From Cherax quadricarinatus (Eukaryota; Arthropoda; Malacostraca; Decapoda; Parastacidae): 64,000 nucleotides of DNA. This document shows, one piece after another, positions 56,131-64,000 of this stretch. A program made the translations under genes and the position numbers. Location of the stretch: contig NW_027195396.1 in the NCBI RefSeq assembly GCF_038502225.1, forward strand, positions 62,001 to 126,000, in the 5' to 3' direction. Below the pieces are notes generated by a model that saw nothing but the letters and a program-made list of their open reading frames with translations, had not been told where the DNA came from and did not search any database. Position 1 is the first letter of the stretch; the number at the start of each line of letters is the position of its first letter.

Positions 56131-57050
56131 CTGTTACAAGCGGGGTCCCACAGGGGTCAGTTCTAGGACCAGTGCTATTTTTGATATATGTGAACGACAT
56201 GATGGAAGGAATAGACTCTGAAGTGTCCCTGTTCGCAGATGATGTGAAGTTGATGAGAAGAATTAAATTGGACAAGGATGAGGCAGGACTGCAAAGAGAC
56301 CTGGACAGGCTGGACATGTGGTCCAGTAACTGGCTTCTCGAATTCAATCCTGCCATTTGCAAAGTCATGAAGATTGGGGAGGGGCAAAGAAGACCGCAGA
56401 CAGAGTATAGGCTGGGTGGACAAAGACCACAGACCTCACTCAGAGAGAAAGACCTTGGGGTGACCATAACACCGAGCACATCACCGGAGGCACACATCAA
56501 CCAAATAACTGCTGCAGCATACGGGCGCCTGGCAAACCTGAGAATAGCGTTCTGATACCTTAATAAGGAATCTTTCAAGACACTGTACACTGTGTATGTT
56601 AGGCCCATACTGGAGTATGCAGCACCAGTCTGGAACCCACACCTGGTCAAGCACATCAAGAAGTTAGAGAAAGTACAAAGGTTTGCAACAAGGCTAGTCC
56701 CAGAGCTCAAGGGAATGTCGTACGAGGGAAGGTTAAGGGAAATCGGACTGACGACACTGGAGGACAGAAGGGTCAGGGGAGACATGATAACGACATACAA
56801 GATACTGTGGGGAATAGACAAGGTGAACAGAGATAGGATGTTCCAGAGAGGGGACACAGGGACAAGGGGTCACAACTGGAAGCTGAAGACTCAGACGAGT
56901 CACAGGGACGTTAGGAAGTATTTCTTCAGTCATATAGTTGTCAGCAAGTGGAATAGCCTAGCAAGTGAAGTAGTAGAGGCAGGAACCATACATAGTTTTA
57001 AGAAGAGGTATGACAAAGCTCAGGAAGCAGAGAGAGAGAGGACCCAGTAG
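56131..57050 (+). pseudogene. Reverse transcriptase of LINE copy B4
   Basis: Reads [40 protein letters not shown] and WSSNWLLEFNPAICK up to a TGA at about 56554 (RIAF then stop, where RYL is expected). It continues in frame from KESFKTLYTVYVRPILEYAA to RKYFFSHIVVSKWNSLASEV. One nonsense codon is present and the RT motifs before PQGS are missing. Confidence 0.85.
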
Positions 57051-57127
57051 CGATCAGTGAAGAGGCGGGGCCAGGAGCTGAGTCTCGACCCGTGCAACCA
57101 CAATTAGGTGAGTACAATTAGGTGAGT

Positions 57128-57149
57128 ACACACACACACACACACACAC
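57128..57149. repeat. (AC)n tail of LINE B4
   Basis: A short AC run directly after GGTGAGTAC. Confidence 0.9.
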
Positions 57150-58258
57150 TACATGTAGTGTAGTGGGTCACAAGCGCCAGGCTCCGAGAATCTTAGTGCT
57201 TTTAGGGCGTGCTTTAGCAGCTAGAAGCAACCAGTGTTAGTGACAACGTCAGTGAACAACCCTACAAGTGATAACCAAAGTATTAGCAAAAAAAAAATAA
57301 AGTAAAGGCGAGAGAAAGCCTGAAATTATACAACAAAATTTCAAAGTGCCAGTTCGTTGAGGCCTAGTTGGCACTTGTTGCCACACTGTTACAAATATAC
57401 AAAGTACAAAGCGAGTGACTAAAGAGAAAAGATCAAATAGAATTAAGAGAGGTTGGCTAACGAGAAACTGTGATGTAGCACACAGCCAGCGTGAACAAGC
57501 TAGCCAGAAAGGGGATATATGTATATATACATACATATACATAAATATATATAAGCAGAGAAGGTGGCAGCAGTAGGCCTGAGGAAGTAGCGCCGCCATA
57601 ACAGGTTGGGTGTCATCACAAATAAGAAGTGTACTTACCAAAAGTGAAGTGTAAATTATAAAAGTAGCAGTATACAAGTGATAAGTGTGGTAAATGAGGA
57701 CTCAAAAGGGCAACGAGAAAAGAATAGCTGAAGAAGTCAGAGGCAGAAGGGCGAGGTTCACGAGTCATCGTACAGCGAGCATCGTACATCAGGCATCTGG
57801 ATGGACGTCCCCTCTGAGTTGTAATGTACAAATCACCTGTTTGTGGTTGGCGGGAAGTTTTGAGTGGTAGAGCCGGCCCTACAATCACTAGTAGCTGACT
57901 ATCACAAACCCTGCTCCAGAGCGATTATCATATACACAACACCTAGCAGTAGTAGGAAGATAAAATTTGTAGGAGCAAGGAATAGGCAGGAGGATTAAGT
58001 CGGGGCTAATGGGACTACAGCCCTGACAACAGTTTCGAGAGATAATGTTTTAGGACACAAAGACAGTATAATCTGAGAAGCAAGTATTGGGTACACATGT
58101 AGTAAAAGGTAGTACATAACTGGGTGAAAGAAAGACTCGTTAACACACGCTAGTATTATAATTATTAGAATTACTCTCAGTGTTAATGGTATCTTATTAG
58201 TATTACGGATACACAGAGGTGAAATGTATTTCTGGGACATATAAACAACTGACGTGCT
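57150..58258. other. Unassigned stretch between family B copies
   Basis: No coding sequence recognised. It may be the 5' UTR of a family B element, since it lies between one family B tail and the next (AC)n plus tail, but I cannot confirm this. A TATATA-rich patch lies at 57513-57553. Confidence 0.35.
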
Positions 58259-58345
58259 CACACACACACGCGCGCGCACACATACACACTCGGGGCCAGG
58301 AGCTGAGTCTCGACCCCTGAAACCACAACTAGGTGAGTACACACA
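58259..58345 (+). mobile_element. Family B 3'-end fragment flanked by AC repeats
   Basis: AC/CG-rich run 58259-58289, then GGGGCCAGGAGCTGAGTCTC and ACTAGGTGAGTAC (the family B end), then ACACACACCC. Only about 50 bp of the element remains. Confidence 0.75.
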
Positions 58346-58379
58346 CCCACTCATTCACACAGCTGATCCTTGGAATTTG

Positions 58380-58531
58380 ACCACGTCCCCTCACCCCCCC
58401 ACACACCTTTCCCTCCCCCACAGACCTTTCCCCTCCAATGCTCTTGCCTTCACTCCCTCCTCCCTCCTATCTTTCTCTCTCCCCCTCCCTTGCATTTCTC
58501 TCTCTCATAGCCTTTTTCCCTCCCCTTCCCC

Positions 58532-58591
<60 letters not shown>

Positions 58592-58930
58592 TCCCTCACT
58601 CCCATAACCCTATCCCTCACCCTCCTCTCTCTCTATAGGATTCTCTCTCCATCTCCCCTTTTCTATATTTCTACCCCTCCCTCACATTTCTCTCTCTCAT
58701 AGCCTTTTCCCTCACCCTCCTTTCTCCCTCTCTCTCTCTCTCCCTCTCTCTCCCTCTCTTTCTCCCTCTCTCTAACCTTTCTCTCCCCCTTCACATTTCT
58801 CTCTCTCTCCCCCTTCGTCTTATCCCTCTCCCCTATACTCTCTCCTCTCTCTACCTCTTTCTACCCTTTCTCTCTCCTCTCTCTCCCTCTTTCTACCCTT
58901 TCTCTCTCCCCCTCTCCCTCCTCTAGCCTT
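58380..58930. repeat. CT-rich low-complexity tract
   Basis: Pyrimidine-rich on +, including a pure (CT)n block at about 58532-58584 and imperfect CTCTCCC repeats around it. Confidence 0.9.
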
Positions 58931-61066
58931 CTGTCTGTGGTAATAATAATAATAAAAAAAAAATGGGTGGCCCTAGAGGATGGAAAACCAGAGATCTGGT
59001 AGATGAACCAGGGAGGAAAGACTGGGAGTTAGAGCTCCAAAAAAAGGGAGGAAGAGTGGGGAAGGAAGACAGTAGAGCTTGGTAAGAAAATGGAGGAGCG
59101 GATAGCTGAAGAGTGCAGGAAGTGGGAAGTACAGGTCTTAGCAGCAGAAGCTAGGATACAGTGCTTAGAAGAGAAACTGCAAAGCCTGAAACAGATTAGA
59201 GAGACAAATGACAATTCAGATGTGACATCAAGAAATTCAATGTCAGGCTCAGACAAGGGGACAGTAAGCAACAACGGAGACATGCCTTATGTGAAGGCCC
59301 TATCAGACCCACGTGGGGCCAGGGAAAAGACGAGGAGCACACTAAGATCAAATGACAGGTCCGAAGACAATGAAGGTATGCTATATGCAGAGATTCTAAC
59401 AGCCAACTGTAGTAGCAAGGGACAGCTGGTCATGAAAGACAGTTCACTGAGAATAGAAGTTTCAGATATGACAGGGACTGAAGGCAAGAACATGTCAATG
59501 GAAGGAAATAAAATGCCTCAGAGGAAGCAGATGGAGACTCAGTGGGAGGAGGAAAGGGCGAGGTCAGTTTTTGTGTATGGGCTCCAAGAAGCCAAGAGGG
59601 ACAACTTTGAAGAAATAAAACAGGAGGAGAAAAAAATGATTGAAGGCATCATGAAAACAATAGGTGAGGGCGATATGACCCAGGTGACAAATTTTCAGAG
59701 AATTGGGTGGTTTGCGAGTGGAAGGATACGGCCTGTCAAAGTAACTTTCAAGGAAGAATCAGTTCGAACCAGGATTCTGCAAGAGAAAGTACGACTGAGG
59801 GACAAACAGGGGTACCAGAGAGTATACCTCAACCGCGACAGAACACAAGAAGAAAGGACTACACTGAAAGAGAGGGTACAGAGACGCAAGGAGGAACGAG
59901 AGGCAATGACGAAGATGAGCAGGACCCAGACACAGGAGGAAGGGCAAACACACCCCACAGAATCTCCCACCTAAAGACTCCAACCGCGACATTCCCAACA
60001 CAAATGAGCAACCTATACTACAACCCACTCACTGTTCCCTCTGCCACCAACCCCCATATCACAAACCTCACCCCAACAGCTGTCCCTTATGGGCATTCTG
60101 ACCCCACCCCCATCATCACAAACCCCACCTACACCACAGCCCCATATAGGCCCCCACCAAGGCTCTCGCTCTCCCAACCCCAATATTCTTGCATGACCAC
60201 AATAATAGAAAAGAAACTGAAAGTTTGGTACACAAACGCAGATAGAGTAACGAATAAACATGAGGAGTGGAACGAAAGAATCAGTGAAAAATCCCCAGAC
60301 ATCATAGCAGTCACAGAAACAAAACTCGCTGAGACAATAACAGACACAATCTTCCCAATGGGATATCAGATCCTGAGGAAAGATAGGAGTAGAGGGGGAG
60401 GAGGGGTTGCACTGCTCATAAAACACCGATGGGGATTTGAGGAAATGGAAGGCATGGACATGATTGGAGAAAGAGACTACATTGTAGGTACAATTCAGTC
60501 CGGAGAACATAAAGTAGTCATTGGAGTGATGTATAACCCACCACAGAACTGCAGGAGGCCAAGAGAGGAGTACGAAGAAAACAACAGGGTGATGGTGGAC
60601 ACACTGGCTGAGGTGGCAAGAAGAGCTCATTCGAGCAGAGCAAAGTTACTGGTAATGGGCGATTTCAACCACAGGGAGATCGACTGGGAAAACCTGGAGC
60701 CACATGGGAGTCCCGAAACATGGAGAGCCAAGATGATGGATGTGGTACTTGAAAACCTCATGCATCAACATGTCAGGGACACAACCAGAGAGAGAGGGGA
60801 GGATGAGCCAGCAAGACTGGATCTTGTGTTCACCCTGAGCAGTTCGGACATTGAGGACATCACTTACGAGAGGCCCCTTAGAGCTAGCGATCACGTGGTT
60901 CTGAGTTTTGATTATATAGTAGAGTTACAAGTGGAGAAGGTAACAGGAACTGAAGGGGACAGGCCAAACTATAAAAGGGGGGACTACACAGGTATGAGAA
61001 ACTTCCTGCAGGAGGTTCAGTGGGACAGAGAAATGGTAGGAAAATCAGTACACGAGATGATGGAAT
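58931..61066 (+). mobile_element. Family B CR1-like LINE copy B6: ORF1 and endonuclease
   Basis: The best preserved 5' part of family B. A short (TAA)n and A-run precede ORF1; ORF2 follows with the endonuclease and is cut at 61066, where family C sequence begins. Confidence 0.85.
58963..59974 (+). CDS. LINE B6 ORF1 (RNA-binding protein), one frameshift
   Basis: From ATG at 58963 the frame reads MGGPRGWKTRDLVDEPGRKD and then shifts in an A7 run (59039-59045). The main frame continues from about 59040 (KKREEEWGRKTVELGKKMEE) and includes the in-frame ATG at 59090. An N-terminal coiled coil (CRKWEVQVLAAEARIQCLEE) is followed by a polar linker. A C-terminal domain follows, with RSVFVYGLQEAKRDNFEEIK, RIRPVKVTFKEESVRTRILQ and RVYLNRDRTQEERTTLKERV, resembling the RNA-binding ORF1 of other LINEs. 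It ends at 59974. A one-base homopolymer error could be biological or from sequencing. Confidence 0.75.
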
Positions 61067-61068
61067 AG
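60004..61068 (+). CDS. LINE B6 ORF2 endonuclease part, truncated
   Basis: ATG at 60004 (MSNLYYNPLTVPSATNPHIT), 30 bp after the ORF1 stop. A Pro/Thr-rich leader precedes the APE endonuclease: LKVWYTNADRVTNKHEEWNE, SPDIIAVTETKLAETITDTI, VIGVMYNPPQNCRRPREEYE, KLLVMGDFNHREIDWENLEP, RLDLVFTLSSSDIEDITYER and LRASDHVVLSFDYIVEL. N, E, D and SDH catalytic residues are all present. It stops at a TAG created where the element joins family C sequence, so the RT is lost. Confidence 0.85.
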   Translation: MSNLYYNPLTVPSATNPHITNLTPTAVPYGHSDPTPIITNPTYTTAPYRPPPRLSLSQPQYSCMTTIIEKKLKVWYTNADRVTNKHEEWNERISEKSPDIIAVTETKLAETITDTIFPMGYQILRKDRSRGGGGVALLIKHRWGFEEMEGMDMIGERDYIVGTIQSGEHKVVIGVMYNPPQNCRRPREEYEENNRVMVDTLAEVARRAHSSRAKLLVMGDFNHREIDWENLEPHGSPETWRAKMMDVVLENLMHQHVRDTTRERGEDEPARLDLVFTLSSSDIEDITYERPLRASDHVVLSFDYIVELQVEKVTGTEGDRPNYKRGDYTGMRNFLQEVQWDREMVGKSVHEMME

Positions 61069-61560
61069 GTGGGGATTTAGTTTTTAATTGGTTGGTGATT
61101 TCATTTTATAAATGTATGGACGAGGGTAAGGTACCCAGGGATTGGCAGAGAGCATGGATAGTTCCCTTGTATAAAGGCAAAAGAGAGTAAGAATTTTAGG
61201 GTAATAAGCCTGTTGAGTATACCTGGTAAGGTTTATGGTAGAATTTTTATTCAAAGAATTAACAATAAGGCTGAGAGCAGGTTAAAAGATGAACAAGGAG
61301 GCTTTAGGAAGGGTAGGGGGTGTGTAGACCAAGTCTTTATAATAAAACATGTAGGTGAAGACTATTTAACTAAGGGTAAGGAGGTTTTTTGTTTGCACTT
61401 ATGGATTTGAAAAAGGCATGACATGGATATGAGAGGAATGTGGCAGAGGTTGCAAGTGTGTGGAATAGGTGGAAGGTTCCTGAAAGGAATTAAAGGTTTT
61501 TACGAGGATAGTGAGGCTCAGATGAGGCTTCAAACTTTTATCGTTGTTGAGTTTTATTAA
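61067..61560 (+). pseudogene. Family C (RTE-like) LINE RT fragment fused to family B
   Basis: From 61067 the sequence matches family C in the RT region: FNWLVISFYKCMDEGKVPRD-like, then ISLLSIPGKVYGRIFIQRIN and EQGGFRKGRGCVDQVFIIKH (61213-61410). It ends near 61560 after YEDSEAQM. Several frameshifts. Confidence 0.8.
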
Positions 61561-61894
61561 AACATAGAGTCAATCACCTTCAAGAGAGTAAATATCAACT
61601 TATAATTTTATTAAATAAATTATTTCAAATGTCGTAACTTGAATGTCACTTCTGATGCTCTAAAATTCCTACCATATAACCTTGAATTTTAATTTGATGG
61701 AGGTATTCCTTTCTCATTTATATTCTATTTACAGTTATATGGAATTCTATAAGAACAAATCTTTGATTTCCATGTTTTTAATTTCCATTTTGATAAAGTT
61801 AGCAAAATAATTCAAACTGACCAGAAAAAGAAAAAAATTAATACCAAAAACAGTTCCAATTAAGAGGGTTACTGAGGAAAGACTTCACTACTAC
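61561..61894. other. Unassigned AT-rich stretch
   Basis: Nothing recognised. Confidence 0.4.
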
Positions 61895-62167
61895 TATTAT
61901 CACTAGTCTTATCTTCATGACTGTCACTAGTCTTATCTTCACTACTACTATCATCAGTAGTCTTATCTTCACTATCATCATTAGTCTTATCTTCGCTATC
62001 ATCAGTCTTATCTTAACTATCACTGGTCTTATCTTCACTTTCACTAGTCTTATCTTTACTATCACTAGCCTTGCCTTAACTATCCCTAGTCTTATCTTCA
62101 CTCTCACTAGTCTTATTTTAACTATCACTAGTCTTATCTTCACTATCACTAGTCTTATCTTCACTAT
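61895..62167. repeat. 21-bp minisatellite, about 12 imperfect copies
   Basis: Units on AGTCTTATCTTCACTATCA plus two bases, with substitutions and a few indels. It ends right at the left LTR-like arm. Confidence 0.9.
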
Positions 62168-62911
62168 TGTCAGCATAGTTGCTGATCCACTGTATATGTT
62201 GTGTAGCATAGCTGAGTATCATAGTACCATCCATATTTATTATATAGACGACTCCTTGCTAGACTTAGCAGCTAACATGTGACGTCTCACAGTGCTGCTT
62301 GTCGGCGGGAGTCACCCTGTCCCTTTCTCAGTTCACGGATAGACCTACAGGCAACAGGCTAGGCTGGGCCCTCCCTCACAACTTTGCTAATATAAGTGTA
62401 TACAACCCAACAAGTGTGTTTATCTTCAACCATCATATCTCCAAGGAACCCTCCCAACAAATGGTGGCAGTGGTGGGATCTGAACCCACTCCGAAGAGAC
62501 TGGTGTGCTGGGTCAGGGTAGCTGGCTGTTAGGCCGCCATGCGGTCAACACATGATGCCCATCGGCATCATGATATTTATCTGCGTAAATATCAGATTTA
62601 TGCGACCACTGTTGCCACCATTTGTTGGGAGGGCTCCTTGGAGATATGATGGTTGAAGATAAACACACTTATTGGGTTGTATACACTTATATTAGCAAAG
62701 TTGTGAGGGAGGGCACAGCCTTACCTGTTGCCTGTAGATCTATCCATGAACTGAGAAAGGGACAGGGTGACTCCCGCCCACAAGCAGCACCGTGTGACGT
62801 CACATGTTAGCTGCTAAGTCTAGCAAGGGGTCGTCTATATAATAAATATGGATGATACTACGATACTCAGCTATGCTACACAACATATACAGGGGATCAG
62901 CAACTATGCCA
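62168..62911. mobile_element. Inverted pair of LTR-like arms around a tRNA-like spacer
   Basis: The left arm 62171-62459 and right arm 62623-62911 are imperfect reverse complements of 289 bp. The right arm starts TGTTGGGAGG and ends GCCA. The left arm is followed by AA and TGGTGGCAGTGGTGGGATC, complementary to a tRNA 3' end with CCA, as expected for a primer-binding site. Next to the right arm CTGTTGCCACCA mirrors this. The spacer has two small hairpins (62554-62569 GATGCC/GGCATC; 62572-62593 GATATTTA/TAAATATC). No coding sequence. Confidence 0.75.
62462..62545 (-). other. tRNA-like sequence (class II, Ser/Leu-like), degenerate
   Basis: The minus strand reads TTGACCGCATGGCGGCC (D-arm-like), an unclear anticodon arm, a variable arm TCTCTTCGGAG, then the T stem-loop GTGGG-TTCAGAT-CCCAC and CACTGCCACCA with an encoded CCA. 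The 5' acceptor strand does not pair well. The encoded CCA and the position point to a reverse-transcribed primer tRNA and not a tRNA gene. Confidence 0.45.
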
Positions 62912-63480
62912 GCATAGAATTATTTGCAACACTAGATGAGGTTTTCAAGTATCTTCAGCAAAGGAACCAAGTGGCCAGATATAAATTAGTGGGTAAGAAA
63001 AAGTGGAGCTGAGGGGATGCTTGGAATAATTTTACAAACAGAACTGTTGAAGAATGTGATAAATTGGAAGAGGAAGTATTAAGTGCAACATCCATTCGAA
63101 ATTAAAAAAAAAATAACTCAAAGTGAACACCATGGGCATGGTTTTGTTTCTTGAACTAAAAATGGGTACTTGCTAGGGATTCCTGTAATGCTGGATTTGC
63201 ATTCTCTTAATACTAATTTCTTTTTTCTTTGATTTTTGTGACTTGTTTGAGTTGTCACTTTTAATTTTTTGACTTGATATTTTTTTTCACATTATAATGT
63301 CCAACAATACAAAAATGTTCAACAAGTGATTTAACTAAAGAACAATTTCTCTTGATTATCAATGTTGTCTTATCCATCCAGTTGAGTGTTTTTTTTTCTG
63401 TGAGTTTTCCTTGCTCTACAGTGTGACTTGTACATTCTCTTTACTTACGCAGAATAGTTAAGTATTTTCTTCCCATTTAA
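62912..63480. other. Unassigned sequence upstream of the piggyBac 3' end
   Basis: AT-rich with T-runs. It probably includes the piggyBac 3' flank. No terminal inverted repeat could be assigned. Confidence 0.35.
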
Positions 63481-63483
63481 GCT

Positions 63484-64000
63484 TTATTGTTTCGTATATT
63501 TTCCTTTCTTGGTGTTGCAATGTTTACATGAAAGCCTCTTTGCAGAAACTGGCCAGTGTTTTTGTGTTTCATCAAATATTGTATCATTAGACCTTTTTCG
63601 ATGCCGATTGGGAATGTCATCAACTGAAGAAGACCTTGAAGAAGACCGTGAAGTTGAACAACTTGGAGATCTCAGGCTCCTTGGGATTCCATTGGTTGAC
63701 TTTCTTGCAGAATTGGAGATGGAAAACCGAAATTCCTTGAGGTTCATGTATTTCTCTTTCAAAACACCACATTCACGCCTGTACAACAACCAGCCATTGA
63801 CACAACAAAGATCAATGACATATCCAAAGAGCCTCATGTACCAGCGTTTTGCTTTGAGTGGAGACTTGTAGAGATGCACCAACATATCATTCTTATCTAT
63901 GCCCCCCATATGGGCATTATAATTCTTTATCACTGCAGGACAGTCAACTTCCACCTTTTGTTTGAGCTCCTTGCTGTACCTCCTTATCTTTGTCACTGGG
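63484..64000 (-). CDS. PiggyBac-type transposase C-terminus, partial
   Basis: The minus-strand frame is open to the right edge, about 172 codons. It reads VTKIRRYSKELKQKVEVDCP, AVIKNYNAHMGGIDKNDMLV, LYKSPLKAKRWYMRLFGYVI and DLCCVNGWLLYRRECGVLKE. The YNxHMGGIDKNDML block with a following WYxRLFxYxIDL is the PGBD transposase signature that includes the last catalytic Asp. A Ser/Arg-rich linker leads to RLSCKHCNTKKGKYTKQ and a stop, so only the start of the C-terminal cysteine-rich domain remains; it may be truncated. The N-terminal part lies outside the window. Confidence 0.85.
   Translation of the reverse strand, partial: PVTKIRRYSKELKQKVEVDCPAVIKNYNAHMGGIDKNDMLVHLYKSPLKAKRWYMRLFGYVIDLCCVNGWLLYRRECGVLKEKYMNLKEFRFSISNSARKSTNGIPRSLRSPSCSTSRSSSRSSSVDDIPNRHRKRSNDTIFDETQKHWPVSAKRLSCKHCNTKKGKYTKQ

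Larger units (their letters stand above)
54530..57117 (+). mobile_element. Family B CR1-like LINE copy B4 with an internal (AC)n
   Basis: + strand. The endonuclease part is decayed (54530-56048: LIIVGDFSHKEIERENLEPQ at about 55210, KCREADERVVPKGNRNNETS). It ends near the motif VCERLSKRF; (AC)n follows at 56049-56124, then the RT from VTSGVPQ onward. About 600 bp of RT-coding sequence is missing at that point. It ends in two AGGTGAGTAC repeats and (AC)n. Confidence 0.8.

Noticed and set aside
56039..56857. 272-codon minus-strand frame
   Set aside because: Shadow of the family B RT on the + strand, extended through (GT)n.
58532..58584. (CT)n tract as a promoter element
   Set aside because: It lies in a 550-bp low-complexity region upstream of a LINE, with no supporting promoter motif.
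59039..59045. Programmed frameshift at the A7 run in LINE ORF1
   Set aside because: The needed shift is +1, not the -1 typical of such runs, and no downstream structure was evident; a one-base insertion in a homopolymer is simpler.
62462..62545. Functional tRNA gene
   Set aside because: The acceptor stem does not pair, the T loop is altered, CCA is encoded, and the sequence lies at a primer-binding position beside an LTR-like arm.

Overview
The window is animal nuclear DNA and is almost wholly repetitive. The mixture of repeats (CR1-like LINEs with (AC)n tails, RTE-like LINEs, I-type LINEs with (TAA)n tails, Penelope-like elements, very long minisatellites) resembles what I know from decapod crustacean genomes such as crayfish and lobster. 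That placement is an inference from familiarity with these repeats; no single sequence proves it.

One host gene is recognisable. Four exons on the + strand (13610-13826, 29975-30110, 39538-39717, 50957-51216) join in phase at GT/AG sites. Together they give about 264 codons of an axonemal-type dynein heavy chain, running from stalk coiled coil 2 into AAA5. The introns between them are about 16.1, 9.4 and 11.2 kb and are filled with satellites and transposons. The 5' exons lie outside or were not seen, and no later exon was found after 51216.

Layout. 1-8058: minus-strand LINEs. An intact CR1-like ORF runs off the left edge, followed by a chain of three copies of a second CR1-like family (here family B) joined by (TG/CA)n tracts. 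9346-10416: I-type LINE tail with (TAA)n on both sides. 10795-12860: two tRNA-derived SINEs in opposite orientation and a 12-copy 51-bp minisatellite. 12900-15126: RTE-like LINE relics (family C), dynein exon 1 and a Tc1-like relic. 15127-21465: a 31/28-bp satellite. 21470-29663: a 12-bp satellite split by a family C fragment. 29975-30710: dynein exon 2 and a 41-bp minisatellite. 31590-39355: two decayed family C LINEs, one carrying a Penelope-like insertion with GIY-YIG coding sequence, a long inverted repeat and hammerhead-like cores. 39538: dynein exon 3. 40738-44805: an L2/CR1-like LINE split by a Gypsy LTR element with matching LTRs and a 5-bp target duplication. 47440-50620: a nearly intact family C LINE. 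50957: dynein exon 4. 51665-54345: a CR1-like LINE and Penelope-type terminal repeats. 54530-61560: family B copies in + orientation, the last fused to family C. 61895-62911: a 21-bp minisatellite followed by two inverted LTR-like arms with a tRNA-like spacer. 63484-64000: a piggyBac-type transposase C-terminus.

The most unusual signals are family B LINE copies bounded on both sides by (AC)n, which suggests microsatellite-directed insertion and self-nesting; the inverted LTR pair around tRNA-like sequence; the hammerhead-like cores in the Penelope repeats; and the zoned satellites that dominate one intron of an axonemal dynein gene.
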